Assembly: GCA_964640655.1 (NCBI GenBank)
Contig: CAZXFT010000011.1
Span: 43,391 to 107,390, forward strand
DNA length: 64,000 nt
Direction: 5' to 3'
DNA from: BJGO01 sp964640655
GTDB lineage: Bacteria; Bacteroidota; Bacteroidia; Chitinophagales; UBA10324
Shown here piece by piece: positions 26,220 to 35,537 of the stretch. Position numbers and translations under genes: made by a program. How positions within the stretch are numbered: position 1 is the first letter of the stretch; each line of letters starts with the position of its first letter. The notes under the pieces are model-generated. The model was not told the DNA's origin, did not search any database, and saw only the letters and a program-made list of their open reading frames with translations.

Positions 26220-26724
26220 ATGAAAACACATTTTCTCCTTCTGTTATAATTTGCTCGGCTATTATTCTACAATAAGCAATCTCTCAAACCCTTGACTGAA
26301 ATGCAGTAGAACAGCATTTTTTTGATGTGTACCAGCCCACAGATACCCCGCAATGGTTATTTCCGATAATAGCTATAAATGGTGATGGGCAGGCAGATGC
26401 GATTTATTATTGTTATAAATCATATGCAAGTGATTATAACATTTATGAAAACAAATTTGGTGAAAATGCCACATTACTAGACTTCAAATTTTTACTTTTA
26501 GTTTTAACTAGGCTCTAGCTTCAACTTACAGTGTTTTTGCATTTGGGGATACCTCTTTTAGTGGGTCTGAATATATAGGACACAATTTTCTGACTTTTAT
26601 TAATGGCAAATACCCCCTCACCCTTATATGGAACGGCATTAAATTATCGATACCATTTTACCATTCCACAATATTTATCAAAACCTATTGCACGGATAGG
26701 GGGATTTTGGACTCATGCTTATAA
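26220..26724 (+). pseudogene. Remnant of a secreted-protein gene
   Basis: ATG at 26220 gives MKTHFLLLL, a signal-peptide-like start, then a stop. Protein-like stretches continue in other frames: 26300-26518 reads NAVEQHFFDVYQ and then AINGDGQADAIYY, which recalls FG-GAP/VCBS calcium-binding loops. After a stop and frame change, 26522-26724 reads YSVFAFGDTSFSGSEYIG and continues to a TAA. The pattern of start, fragments in three frames and internal stops fits a decayed gene, but I recognise no parent family. Confidence 0.3.
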
Positions 26725-26852
26725 ACCTTTTATTTTATGAAATGCACAGTCGTTTATTATCGCTGATATGTTAGGCTTTACATGTTATACATTATTTGTT
26801 GCAATTTTTATAGACAGTATAACATTTGATGGCCCTGATAATGTAGAAGTAT
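26725..26852. other. Intergenic, 3' of the unknown Cys-rich gene
   Basis: No convincing gene. A short frame reading GFTCYTLFVAIFIDSITF could be a further piece of the decayed gene upstream. No strong terminator is visible. Confidence 0.4.
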
Positions 26853-28259
26853 TTAATTCATCCTGTATTTTTTATTCCACTGCGGTATTGATTTTTCAAA
26901 ATCGAAAATGTGATCGCTGTATAAATTAAAAGCACTGTCGAAGCCGGTGAGTGCATCGAGGGTATTACTCAGTTCATCGAGGAATTGCATTTGTTCTTCG
27001 ACTGCTTCATCGCTGCTGGTATAAACAAAGTTTCGGTGCTGCGCCAGATAAATGAGAAAAGGAATGCAGCGTGCATCGCTCAGTTCTCGTAGAGCGCGCA
27101 AACTGTATTGACCAAATTTTGTAACTGTGTGCATACTCATCAAACAGAGATGATATACTTTTTTCTCTCGCTTTAATTCTTCTACATAGCTTTTTGCAAA
27201 GGCATCATAATCATCCATAGTCTGATGATCGATATAAAACCGGAAATCATAATCATAAATATCAGCCAGCATAATCAACTCATCGGGTGGTTTTACGTTA
27301 GGGCCATAGCGACTCAGCTTTGCAGAGTCCGTTAACATTCTGCAAAAGTTATCGCGCTGAAATTTGAAATAATAATCCCAGGCATTAATGTGTGTGGTAA
27401 AAGACTTTAAGATTAAAGTATCATATACTTCTGTACGCATAATTTTATTGAGTGGTAAGCGTAGCAAACCTTGACTTAAATAATTTAAGCGACTGCGCAT
27501 GGGATACACATAGCCAATCTGAAAACCTGCTTCACAATGTACTTCGCCACTGTCCGTAATAAAGCAATAACGGATTCCCATTTGTGATGGCATACTGGCA
27601 AGAAATACTCTGTCGGCATTCACCCATTTCACACGGCGGTGCGTGTTCAGAGACGGCTCGTTCCTGTCATTGCAATGTATATCTATATATCGCTTCACTG
27701 CATTCCATTTGCCGGCTGCTATGTGTGCACAGAAATTACAATTTGCTTGACACAACTTGGTTGTGTTGTAGAGATTTACTATACGCTTTTCTTTTTCTGC
27801 CTGCATTAATGCATTCAAATGTTCTTCTTCTGTTAACGTTTTGATGCACGAATCGGGCAAAGGTGAACCTGGATTGAAGTGATCTTTGCTTAAATAGTAA
27901 ATACATTTTTTACCCTTGAATTTAGAAAAGCTGTACTCATCGCTGTAGTTCTTATAGTTCAGGTTAGATACGATAGCTGTGAAGTGGATTGATTTTTCAG
28001 CCAAATGGATGTTTTGCTTATAAATTGTTTCAGGCTCCAGTTCAATCATTACATATTCTGTTCCCATATCGTGGAAGAAACCTCCAAGAATATTCTTTAT
28101 AGTGCCGCATACCACTACATCTGATTTATAAAACAAAGTGTCAGTCTGGATGCTACTCAGATTTACAAGTTCCTTAACGGGTATTTTACATGACGATGCC
28201 CATTGTGTCCTTGTATAGTTCAAGCACATTATACCGAGCATCAGCATGAGGAATCTCAT
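26853..28259 (-). CDS. Exported Cys-rich protein of unknown function with TIMP/netrin-like N-terminal domain
   Basis: 468 residues. The N-terminus MRFLMLMLGIMCLNY is hydrophobic and is followed by ASSCK, a possible lipobox. Residues 24-165 have the outline of an NTR/TIMP-type OB fold: leading Cys, FYKSDVVVCGTIKNI, then VMIELEPETIYK, KCIYYLS and DSCIKT. The rest (170-468) matches nothing I know: a CxxxCxxC cluster (LCQANCNFCAHI, about 169-180), a beta-rich middle and a helical C-terminus (LRALRELSDARC, QFLDELSNTLDAL). It sits alone between a decayed gene and small fragments. The domain comparison is by eye and moderate at best. Confidence 0.6.
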   Translation of the reverse strand: MRFLMLMLGIMCLNYTRTQWASSCKIPVKELVNLSSIQTDTLFYKSDVVVCGTIKNILGGFFHDMGTEYVMIELEPETIYKQNIHLAEKSIHFTAIVSNLNYKNYSDEYSFSKFKGKKCIYYLSKDHFNPGSPLPDSCIKTLTEEEHLNALMQAEKEKRIVNLYNTTKLCQANCNFCAHIAAGKWNAVKRYIDIHCNDRNEPSLNTHRRVKWVNADRVFLASMPSQMGIRYCFITDSGEVHCEAGFQIGYVYPMRSRLNYLSQGLLRLPLNKIMRTEVYDTLILKSFTTHINAWDYYFKFQRDNFCRMLTDSAKLSRYGPNVKPPDELIMLADIYDYDFRFYIDHQTMDDYDAFAKSYVEELKREKKVYHLCLMSMHTVTKFGQYSLRALRELSDARCIPFLIYLAQHRNFVYTSSDEAVEEQMQFLDELSNTLDALTGFDSAFNLYSDHIFDFEKSIPQWNKKYRMN

Positions 28260-28283
28260 TTTTTTTCTGCAGACAGGAGTTAG

Positions 28284-28445
28284 ATGACTGACAAGGGGAA
28301 ATTACATAAAGTAGCATATGATGCATTGCTTGAAACAATTGACATCAATATTGAATTGCGTCCAAGCAAGTTTGTAGATGAGAATAAAAAAGAGTTTTAT
28401 GATTGTTTAAAGAATATTAGTATTAAAAAAAACAGCTTGAAATAG
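28284..28445 (+). CDS. Possible small protein (53 residues), unknown
   Basis: ATG 28284 to TAG 28445, preceded by CAGGAGTTAG (an AGGAG that is unusual in this genome). The product is highly charged: MTDKGKLHKVAYDALLETID, then ELRPSKFVDENKKEF and a Lys-rich end. It has no membrane segment. It may be a real small gene or a fragment of a larger lost one. Confidence 0.35.
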   Translation: MTDKGKLHKVAYDALLETIDINIELRPSKFVDENKKEFYDCLKNISIKKNSLK

Positions 28446-28504
28446 CGGTTTGTGTGAAAATAGGTGCCTCATTATTGAGGATACTACGCAACAGTGTCAC
28501 CCTA

Positions 28505-28620
28505 CTACGCCTTTGTTTCAGGTAATAGATGCGCTTCTTCAAACACATCATCAACCGTAATGTAAAGGTATGGGTTAATCGTATTGTCGGCATCGCTATG
28601 ATTATGTTCGGTATAGACCG
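28505..28620 (-). pseudogene. Short coding remnant
   Basis: A minus-strand frame reads YTEHNHSDADNTINPYLYIT, then VDDVFEEAHLLPETKA and a stop at 28505-28507. It has a stop upstream and no start codon. The composition is protein-like, so it may be the tail of a lost gene. No family recognised. The rest of 28446-28652 holds nothing else apart from an imperfect inverted repeat at 28631-28650. Confidence 0.25.
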
Positions 28621-28652
28621 ATCAGTAAAGTATTCTAGGACCTAGGAATATT

Positions 28653-29672
28653 TTAGTGTATCTCCCACACCTCGTTACCCGCCAATAGCTTATCTAGATT
28701 GCCTGCACCTTTTTTGGCGAGCACATCGTCTATTTGTTTCTGCATTACATCCTCGTAACAAGCGCGCTCACCTCGATAGAAAATGCCGAAGGGCCTGGGC
28801 AAATGATTCTCGTGATGCACATCGTCGAACATACGTGCTACTATCCAAGCCTTGTTGAGGTCGGTTTCGTCGTGTACCATTAAATCGTCGGTGCTGTATT
28901 GCTCACCTATAGTAACCACCTGCGGTTTCATACCATCCAGTCTGATTCCTTTTTCGTTGTTTTCACCAAAACGCAAGGGCTGACCATGAATCATCATCAG
29001 CGTTTCCTGTTTTTTACTGGCCTTCTCCGTAAAAATCTCAAAGGCCCCATCGTTAAAGATATTGCAGTTCTGATAAATCTCGAGAAATGAAGAACCTTTA
29101 TGTTTATAGGATGCCAGCAACATTGCCTGCAAATGTGCGGGGTCGCGATCCATACTGCGCGCCACAAATGTGGCTTCGGCACCCAATGCTAATGAAATGG
29201 GATTGAAGGGATGATCTACACTGCCGTATGGCGTTGATTTAGTTACCTTGTTTTCTTCTGAGGTGGGTGAGTATTGCCCTTTGGTTAATCCATAAATCTG
29301 ATTGTTGAACAACAATACATTCACATCAAAATTTCTTCGCAACAAATGAATAGTATGATTGCCTCCTATACTTAATCCATCACCATCACCGGTTACGATC
29401 CACACGCTCAGTTCGGGTCTTGATGCTTTAAGGCCGGATGCAATGGCTGTGGCGCGTCCGTGAATGGAGTGCATGCCAAACGTCTCTGTATAGTATGGAA
29501 AACGCGATGAGCAACCAATGCCGCTGATGAAAACTATGTTTTCGCGCGCTATGCCCAGTTGCGGCAATATGGTGTGTACTTGTTTCAGAATAGAATAATC
29601 GCCGCAGCCGGGACACCAGCGTACATCCTGATCGGTAGCAAAATCTTTGGCAGTTAATGATGCAGTGTTCAT
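28653..29672 (-). CDS. korB: 2-oxoacid:ferredoxin oxidoreductase beta subunit (2-oxoglutarate type)
   Basis: 339 residues. TPP-binding subunit: WCPGCGDYSIL (about 19-29) carries cysteines of the 2-oxoacid ferredoxin oxidoreductase beta chain, ISGIGCSSRFPYY follows, and the TPP motif is GDGDGLSIGGNH...NN (about 95-123). It forms a heterodimer with the alpha/gamma fusion encoded 3 bp upstream and converts a 2-oxoacid plus CoA to acyl-CoA with reduced ferredoxin. 2-oxoglutarate is the most likely substrate by family resemblance, but pyruvate or branched-chain acids cannot be excluded. Confidence 0.88.
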   Translation of the reverse strand: MNTASLTAKDFATDQDVRWCPGCGDYSILKQVHTILPQLGIARENIVFISGIGCSSRFPYYTETFGMHSIHGRATAIASGLKASRPELSVWIVTGDGDGLSIGGNHTIHLLRRNFDVNVLLFNNQIYGLTKGQYSPTSEENKVTKSTPYGSVDHPFNPISLALGAEATFVARSMDRDPAHLQAMLLASYKHKGSSFLEIYQNCNIFNDGAFEIFTEKASKKQETLMMIHGQPLRFGENNEKGIRLDGMKPQVVTIGEQYSTDDLMVHDETDLNKAWIVARMFDDVHHENHLPRPFGIFYRGERACYEDVMQKQIDDVLAKKGAGNLDKLLAGNEVWEIH

Positions 29673-29675
29673 AAT

Positions 29676-31526
29676 TTATTTTGTGTTGTACACTTCTTTT
29701 ATTTTTTCAACTAATTCACCTTTCATAAAAGGCACACCTTGTATTTTATTAAATGGTATGGCCGGTATCAGATAGCGGTCGCGGATAATACGTATCAATT
29801 GACCATTGTTGATTTCGGGAATCAATACGTTGTCGAAGCGTTTCATCAATGCTTCTAAATTTTTTGGGAAAGGTTTTATGAATCGAATGTGTGCATGCGA
29901 CACCTCCATTCCTTCGGCAATACATTCTTTAACGGCGGCTTTCAATGCACCATAGGTTCCACCCCAGCCCATCACTAAAACTTTACCACTGTCTTTACCG
30001 CTGTCTATCTTCTGTTCCGGTAGGTAGTCGGCAATCTTCTCCACTTTTTCCTCACGTAGCTTCACCATAAATTCATGATTCTGTGCATCGTAGCTGATGT
30101 TACCGGTAATGTTTTGTTTTTCTAATCCGCCTATGCGATGCTCCAGGCCTTTAGTGCCGGGCACAGCCCAGGGACGTGATAATTTTTCATCGCGCGCATA
30201 TGGCATGAACTTTTCACCATTCTCTAAAGGTTCCGCAAACTTTTTTTCAATTTTTTCTAATTGATTAACCGCGGGATAACGCCACGGCTCAGCCCCGTTA
30301 GCGATGTAACCATCACTCAGCAGGATAACGGGAGTCATATGCTGCACGGCAATTTTACATGCTTCAAATGCGGCACGGAAGCAATCGCTCGGAGATTGTG
30401 CGGCAATAACCGGTATGGGGCATTCGCCATTCCTTCCGTAGTAGGCTTGCAGTAAATCGGCTTGTTCGGTTTTGGTGGGCATACCGGTGCTTGGTCCTGC
30501 ACGCTGTATGTTGCAAATCACTAATGGGACTTCTAGCATAGCCGCTAATCCCATGGCTTCAGTTTTTAATGCCATACCCGGCCCTGAGGTTGTAGTTAAT
30601 CCAATTTGCCCTCCAAAAGATGCGCCTATAGCGGAACATATTGCTGCTATTTCATCCTCTGCCTGAAAGGTTCTGATATTGTAATTTTTGTATTTCGCCA
30701 GTTCGTGTAACACATCCGATGCAGGAGTGATGGGATATGAGCCCAGAAAAACCGGTAAGCCCGACTGATGCGAGGCAGCCACAATACCCAATGCCAAAGC
30801 CTGATTACCCATAATGTTACGGTACTTACCGGCCGGCATTTTCGCTTTTTCTACTTTGAATCGCGTACTAAACGTTTCGGTTGTTTCACCATAGGCATAA
30901 CCGGCTTTCAATACACGTAGGTTGGCTTCGAGTATCTCCGCTTTTTTAGAAAACTTTTCCTTTAAAAAATTTATACTGGTTTGCATATCGCGGTCGAACA
31001 TCCAGTACAAGAAACCGAGTACAAACATGTTTTTGCAACGGTCTTTTTCTTTGGTGCCTAATGTAAGATCAGCAATAGCATCGCGGGTTAATTTGGTCAC
31101 ATCTACTTTATAGACTTCATAGCCATCGAGCGAATTATCCTCGAGTTGATTACTTTCTACATTGGCTAAGCGCAAATTTTTAGCATCAAAACCTGCAATA
31201 TTGGCTATGATAATTCCACCCCGTTTTAATTGTTTGAGGTTCATCTTCAAAGCTGCAGCATTCATCACTACCAATACATCACACATATCACCCGGCGTGT
31301 AAATTTCGGTACTTCCAAAATGCAGTTGATAGCCCGATACACCGGCAGTAGTTCCTTGTGGTGCACGAATCTCAGCAGGGAAATCTGGGAAAGTACCTAA
31401 ATCGTTCCCAAAAAGAGCCGCAGTGTTTGTAAACTGAGTTCCGGTAAGTTGCATACCGTCGCCACTATCCCCGGCAAATTTTATAACAACCTGTTCAAGT
31501 GGAACGAGTGTTTCTGTAGTTGACAT
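29676..31526 (-). CDS. korA: 2-oxoacid:ferredoxin oxidoreductase alpha subunit (fused gamma-alpha)
   Basis: 616 residues from ATG 31524-31526; an earlier in-frame start adds 14 unlikely residues. Residues 1-190 are the gamma domain (VIKFAGDSGDGMQLTGTQF). Residues 230-616 are the alpha domain, with GNQALALGIVAASHQSGLPV, FLGSYPITPASDVLHELAKY, the QAEDEIAAICSAIGASFGG region and TSGPGMALKTEAMG. The GDGMQ and YPITP motifs are hallmarks of OFOR alpha/gamma fusions. Operates with KorB in a CoA-dependent oxidative decarboxylation, possibly in place of 2-oxoglutarate dehydrogenase. The pair forms a two-gene operon. Confidence 0.9.
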   Translation of the reverse strand: MSTTETLVPLEQVVIKFAGDSGDGMQLTGTQFTNTAALFGNDLGTFPDFPAEIRAPQGTTAGVSGYQLHFGSTEIYTPGDMCDVLVVMNAAALKMNLKQLKRGGIIIANIAGFDAKNLRLANVESNQLEDNSLDGYEVYKVDVTKLTRDAIADLTLGTKEKDRCKNMFVLGFLYWMFDRDMQTSINFLKEKFSKKAEILEANLRVLKAGYAYGETTETFSTRFKVEKAKMPAGKYRNIMGNQALALGIVAASHQSGLPVFLGSYPITPASDVLHELAKYKNYNIRTFQAEDEIAAICSAIGASFGGQIGLTTTSGPGMALKTEAMGLAAMLEVPLVICNIQRAGPSTGMPTKTEQADLLQAYYGRNGECPIPVIAAQSPSDCFRAAFEACKIAVQHMTPVILLSDGYIANGAEPWRYPAVNQLEKIEKKFAEPLENGEKFMPYARDEKLSRPWAVPGTKGLEHRIGGLEKQNITGNISYDAQNHEFMVKLREEKVEKIADYLPEQKIDSGKDSGKVLVMGWGGTYGALKAAVKECIAEGMEVSHAHIRFIKPFPKNLEALMKRFDNVLIPEINNGQLIRIIRDRYLIPAIPFNKIQGVPFMKGELVEKIKEVYNTK

Positions 31527-31601
31527 ATGTATGAAATTAAACCGTCTAAATACAAAAATGGTTTGCAAATAGACCGCTCAAAGTTAGCGTAAAGCAATAG
31601 T

Positions 31602-32180
31602 TTATGTCAGTTGTTTCTTCAGCAAAGTAATGATGTGTTCTTTTGCCGGTTGACGTAAAGCTTTGGAAGATACTGTGAAATATTGGTGTTTCTCTAAAAA
31701 ATGAATTTGCATATGCAACCAGTCAAGTTCTGTTCTCACTTTTCCAAAATGTTTTAACTCCAAAAACAATTGATTTGCTATATCGAAGTAATCTTCGCGA
31801 CCTAAATAATCTAGATCTGCATCGCACAAAATCTGACTGCAATGATCCAATGGAGTTTGTGGCAGCTTAGTGGCGCGTATCATATTGTGTACAGCTTCAA
31901 TATCTCTTTGATTAAATTGAAACTGAGGTAATATTTCTGAAGCAATAGTGCAACTGTGTTCTTCGTGATTTTCTGCAGCAATCAAATATCCGGCGTCGTG
32001 CAATAGAGCGGCCACTTCAATCAGATTAGCATCTATTCCATTCATCCCCTCTCGTTGCGCAATTTCCATTGCGGCTTTGGCAACATCAAAAGTATGTGCA
32101 GCAGAATGATAGGTATAAACAGGAAGTAACTCCAGCAATAAACGCTTATGAATGTAGTCTCGCAACAAAGTTATATCCAT
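31602..32180 (-). CDS. HD-domain phosphohydrolase
   Basis: 192 residues. HD metal-binding residues: His in YHSAAHTFDVAK (about 25), the HD pair in VAALLHDAGYL (about 60-61), further His in HNMIRATK, and an Asp in CDADLDYLGR. This is the general HD hydrolase pattern acting on phosphoesters or nucleotides; the substrate is unknown and the RelA/SpoT and GYP signatures are absent. It lies 112 bp downstream of rplP, separated by a strong terminator, so it has its own promoter. Confidence 0.75.
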   Translation of the reverse strand: MDITLLRDYIHKRLLLELLPVYTYHSAAHTFDVAKAAMEIAQREGMNGIDANLIEVAALLHDAGYLIAAENHEEHSCTIASEILPQFQFNQRDIEAVHNMIRATKLPQTPLDHCSQILCDADLDYLGREDYFDIANQLFLELKHFGKVRTELDWLHMQIHFLEKHQYFTVSSKALRQPAKEHIITLLKKQLT

Positions 32181-32231
32181 TCGATAACGATACGCTTCAA
32201 ATGTAATCGTTTTGTTTGTAGTGTTTGATGA

Positions 32232-32262
32232 AACAAAAAAGCCACTGAATCTTCAGCGGCTT
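32232..32262 (-). terminator. Rho-independent terminator ending the S10 operon after rplP
   Basis: On the minus strand a 10-bp stem AAGCCGCTGA / TCAGTGGCTT (32253-32262 against 32239-32248, one G-U pair) with a 4-nt loop is followed by TTTTTTG. It lies 30 bp beyond the rplP stop and closes the transcript before the usual rpmC. Confidence 0.82.
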
Positions 32263-32291
32263 ATGAAAAATTTTTAATGTTTTAAAAAAGA

Positions 32292-32717
32292 TTACTCTTT
32301 GTAATCTGGACGAACGATAAACTTAGTAGCGATAGGCAACTTTTGTGCTGCTAGACGCAATGCTTCTTTAGCTACGGCCATTGGTACTCCGTCAGCCTCA
32401 AACAGGATACGACCAGGACGCACTACTGCTACCCATCCTTCAGGGTTACCTTTACCTTTACCCATACGTACTTCGGCAGGTTTAGCTGTACGAGGTTTAT
32501 CAGGGAATACGCGAATCCAAACCTGGCCTTCACGCTTCATATAACGGGTAACTGCCACACGAGCCGCTTCCAATTGTTTGTCTGTTATCCAAAGAGCTTC
32601 CATAGCTTTCAATCCAAATGAACCGAATGCAATGCTGGTGCCTCGGTGTTCAATGCCGTTGGTTGCACCTTTAGCTTTCTGAGCTTTTCTGTATTTAGTT
32701 TTCTTAGGCTGTAACAT
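32292..32717 (-). CDS. rplP: 50S ribosomal protein L16
   Basis: 141 residues, normal length. Recognised by [34 protein letters not shown] and [16 protein letters not shown]16 helps to build the A-site and peptidyl-transferase region of the 50S subunit. It is the last gene of the S10 operon here; a terminator follows instead of rpmC (L29). Confidence 0.97.
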   Translation of the reverse strand: MLQPKKTKYRKAQKAKGATNGIEHRGTSIAFGSFGLKAMEALWITDKQLEAARVAVTRYMKREGQVWIRVFPDKPRTAKPAEVRMGKGKGNPEGWVAVVRPGRILFEADGVPMAVAKEALRLAAQKLPIATKFIVRPDYKE

Positions 32718-32745
32718 AACCTTATTGTAAGTTCAGTTTAATAAA

Positions 32746-33525
32746 TTAAGAATTATTGTCTTTGCGTTCGCCGCGCTTACCGCCACGTCCACCACGGTCA
32801 CCACGCTCACCGCCACGTCCACGACCACCACGGTCGCCACCACGTGGCATGTCGGTTCCGGCAGCTGGTTTCACGTTGGCATTTGGTGATAAATCACGTT
32901 TTCCAAAAACTTCGCCGCGACAAATCCAAACCTTGATTCCTATTTTACCATAAACGGTTTGTGCTTCGCCAAGTGCATAATCAATATCCGCACGGAAAGT
33001 ATGCAATGGCACACGGCCTTGTTTAATTTCTTCCGAACGTGCTATCTCCGCACCACCCAAACGACCACTGATACGAATTTTGATACCTTCTGCTCCCATT
33101 CTGATAGCTGAGGCAATTGCTAATTTCAAAGCACGGCGATAATTGATACGTGCTTCTATTTGACGGGCAATAGTATCGGCAACAATAACAGCATCCAGCT
33201 CAGGACGGCGTATTTCAGAGATGTTGATTTGAACATCTTTACCAGTGAGTTTTTTCAATTCTTCCTTAATACGATCAACTTCACTACCACCTTTTCCGAT
33301 AATAATACCCGGACGGCTGGTGTTGATGGTAACCGTAATACGGTTGAGTGTACGCTCAATAATAATCTGAGCAATACCGCCTTTAGAAATACGAGCTTTA
33401 AGGTACTCACGGATTTTTTGATCGCCGTGAAGTTTTTCAGCGAAATCTTTTCCGCCATACCAGTTCGATTCCCATCCGCGGATGATACCTAATCTGTTGC
33501 TAATAGGGTTTGCCTTTTGTCCCAT
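32746..33525 (-). CDS. rpsC: 30S ribosomal protein S3 with RGG-type C-terminal tail
   Basis: 259 residues. N-terminal [20 protein letters not shown], the KH-type domain ([16 protein letters not shown], about 75-90) and the C-terminal S3 domain ([15 protein letters not shown]). The body ends near residue 213; the remaining 46 residues are an Arg/Gly/Asp tail with repeated RGG and GERG units (e.g. [19 protein letters not shown]). S3 sits at the mRNA entry channel, so a long RGG tail could contact mRNA (inference). 28 bp before rplP. Confidence 0.97.
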   Translation of the reverse strand: MGQKANPISNRLGIIRGWESNWYGGKDFAEKLHGDQKIREYLKARISKGGIAQIIIERTLNRITVTINTSRPGIIIGKGGSEVDRIKEELKKLTGKDVQINISEIRRPELDAVIVADTIARQIEARINYRRALKLAIASAIRMGAEGIKIRISGRLGGAEIARSEEIKQGRVPLHTFRADIDYALGEAQTVYGKIGIKVWICRGEVFGKRDLSPNANVKPAAGTDMPRGGDRGGRGRGGERGDRGGRGGKRGERKDNNS

Positions 33526-33534
33526 GTGTATTGA

Positions 33535-34035
33535 TTATTCTTCGTTAGATTTTTTGGTTGTAGATTTTTTTGCAGCAGCTTTTTTAGTGGGTGCTTTGCG
33601 TGTTTTTTTTACCGGTGCTTCTGCAGGTGTTTCTTCAGGAGTTACTTCAGTAGTTTCTGCATCGGCTGAAGCAGTAACTGATCCGGCTCCGGTGCGGCTG
33701 TCCACCACGATAGTGATGTGGTTAGAACGTTTGCGCATTTTATATGCACGTCCATGAGGTGCCGGCAAAAAACGCTTGATAGTAGTGCCTCCGTCTACAA
33801 AGATTTCCTTCACAAACAATGCACTGTCTTCTTCTCGCGCGCCTTCGTTTGCCTGTTTCCAGTTATTTACTGCTGAGATCAACAACTTTTCGATTACACG
33901 TGCCGGATGTTTGGTAGAGTAATGTAATGTGTTGATGGCTTTTTCAACATCCATACCGCGCACTAAGTCTGCAACGTAACGAGCCTTACGTGGCGATGTT
34001 GGGTTGTTTCTTAATATTGCTTTAGCTGATGCCAT
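33535..34035 (-). CDS. rplV: 50S ribosomal protein L22 with long charged C-terminal extension
   Basis: 166 residues; the conserved L22 core is about 110. MASAKAILRNNPTSPRKARY, the tunnel-lining hairpin (RFLPAPHGRAYKMRKRSNHI), then a tail of about 50 residues rich in Thr, Glu, Ala and Lys (TEVTPEETPAEAPVKKTRK and KKAAAKKSTTKKSNEE). The tail, acidic then basic, resembles a disordered linker. L22 lines the exit tunnel. Overlaps nothing; 9 bp to rpsC. Confidence 0.97.
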   Translation of the reverse strand: MASAKAILRNNPTSPRKARYVADLVRGMDVEKAINTLHYSTKHPARVIEKLLISAVNNWKQANEGAREEDSALFVKEIFVDGGTTIKRFLPAPHGRAYKMRKRSNHITIVVDSRTGAGSVTASADAETTEVTPEETPAEAPVKKTRKAPTKKAAAKKSTTKKSNEE

Positions 34036-34057
34036 GATGACTTGTTATTTATATTAA

Positions 34058-34327
34058 TTAAGCAATTTTCTTAGATGAGTGGCCTTTGAAGTTACGTGTT
34101 GGGGCAAATTCTCCGAGTTTATGACCAACCATATTTTCACCTACATAAATAGGGATGAACTTGTTGCCGTTATGAACAGCAAAGGTGTGACCTACAAATT
34201 CAGGAGTAATGGTTGAGCGGCGCGACCAGGTTTTGATTACGGTTTTTTTACCGGAAGCATTCAAGGTTTCAACCTTCTTTTGAAGGTTGTGGTCAACGTA
34301 AGGGCCTTTTTTAATGGATCTGCTCAT
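34058..34327 (-). CDS. rpsS: 30S ribosomal protein S19
   Basis: 89 residues, normal. [41 protein letters not shown] and [16 protein letters not shown] are the S19 signature. S19 sits in the head of the 30S subunit and contacts S13. Between rplB and rplV in the usual order. Confidence 0.97.
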   Translation of the reverse strand: MSRSIKKGPYVDHNLQKKVETLNASGKKTVIKTWSRRSTITPEFVGHTFAVHNGNKFIPIYVGENMVGHKLGEFAPTRNFKGHSSKKIA

Positions 34328-34353
34328 TAGTTATTCTTTATGAGTGTTTATGA

Positions 34354-35178
34354 TTATTTCTTCTTTCTGCTGATGATAAATTGATTAGATGCTTTTTTAG
34401 GCTTACGTGTTTTCAAACCTTTAGCATACTTGCCTGTGCGGCTGCGTGGATGTCCACCTGAAGCTTTACCTTCACCACCACCCATTGGGTGATCAACTGG
34501 GTTCATTGCAACACCGCGGTTACGAGGACGAATACCTCTCCAACGCTTGGCGCCTGCTTTACCGTATACTTCCAGGTTGTGATCAGGATTAGAAACTGAG
34601 CCTATGCTTGCCATACAAGTAACCAATATGCGGCGAACCTCGCCAGAAGGTAACTTGATAGTAGCATATCGGTCTTCTTTAGCAGCCAGTTGTGCGCTGC
34701 TGCCTGCACTACGTACAATAGACGCACCTTTTCCGGGTTGCAATTCAATATTGTGAATGATTGTACCAAGTGGTATATCTTTAATAAATAATGCATTTCC
34801 AATTTCTGGAGCAGATCCTTCACCGGATACTACAACGTCCCCAACTTTCAAACCATTTGGAGCAAGTATGTAACGTTTCTCACCGTCTTTGTAATTCAAT
34901 AATGCAATAAAACCTGAGCGATTGGGATCGTACTCAATAGTTTTTACAGTGGCTGGTATTCCGTGTTTATTGCGTTTGAAATCAATGACACGGTACATTT
35001 GTTTATGACCTCCACCAATGTAGCGCATAGCACGACGACCCTGATAGTTACGACCACCTGATTTAGGTTTAGCTTCCAACAGGCTTTTCTCCGGAGTAGA
35101 TGTGGTAATCTCTTCGTAAGTGTTACCTATTTTGAATCGGGTTCCGGGAGTTACCGGTGTAAATTTTTTAGTTCCCAT
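34354..35178 (-). CDS. rplB: 50S ribosomal protein L2
   Basis: 274 residues, normal. [18 protein letters not shown] near residue 44, the RVIDFKRNK segment, and the conserved C-terminal loop [20 protein letters not shown] with the His important for peptidyl transfer. Essential for assembly of the peptidyl-transferase centre. Usual S10-operon position. Confidence 0.98.
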   Translation of the reverse strand: MGTKKFTPVTPGTRFKIGNTYEEITTSTPEKSLLEAKPKSGGRNYQGRRAMRYIGGGHKQMYRVIDFKRNKHGIPATVKTIEYDPNRSGFIALLNYKDGEKRYILAPNGLKVGDVVVSGEGSAPEIGNALFIKDIPLGTIIHNIELQPGKGASIVRSAGSSAQLAAKEDRYATIKLPSGEVRRILVTCMASIGSVSNPDHNLEVYGKAGAKRWRGIRPRNRGVAMNPVDHPMGGGEGKASGGHPRSRTGKYAKGLKTRKPKKASNQFIISRKKK

Positions 35179-35229
35179 TTGTTGATCAGATTATTTATCC
35201 GTTAATCTCTACGATAGTTTATTAGTTAA

Positions 35230-35523
35230 TTAAATGTTTGCGTAAAAGTCTATAGTTTCACCTGCAGCAAGAGTTATGTAAGCTTTTTTCATTTTGCCTA
35301 CCATACCTTTAGTTTGACCTGCTTTGGTGTAACGGGTTTTTAATTTATTTGGACGAATGTTGGTATTCACTTCTTTAACGGTAACACCATACATTTTCTC
35401 AACTGCCTTTTTAATATCAATTTTGTTAGCATCAATAGATACCACAAAACCATAACGATTCAGCTTTTCGGTTTGAGCGGTCAGTTTTTCTGTAATTAAT
35501 GGTCTGATTAAAACGTCTCTCAT
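35230..35523 (-). CDS. rplW: 50S ribosomal protein L23
   Basis: 97 residues, normal. DVLIRPLITEKLTAQTEKLN, the KVRYTKAGQTK-like end and KAYITLAAG match L23, which sits at the exit of the peptide tunnel and docks SRP and trigger factor. Bacteroidota-style start MRDVLIRPLITEK. Confidence 0.96.
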   Translation of the reverse strand: MRDVLIRPLITEKLTAQTEKLNRYGFVVSIDANKIDIKKAVEKMYGVTVKEVNTNIRPNKLKTRYTKAGQTKGMVGKMKKAYITLAAGETIDFYANI

Positions 35524-35537
35524 AGTGGTAAAAATTT

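Noticed and set aside
28631..28650. Imperfect palindrome TATTCTAGGACCTAGGAATA as korB terminator
   Set aside because: AT-rich base with a bulge and no T-run on the minus strand; too weak to call.
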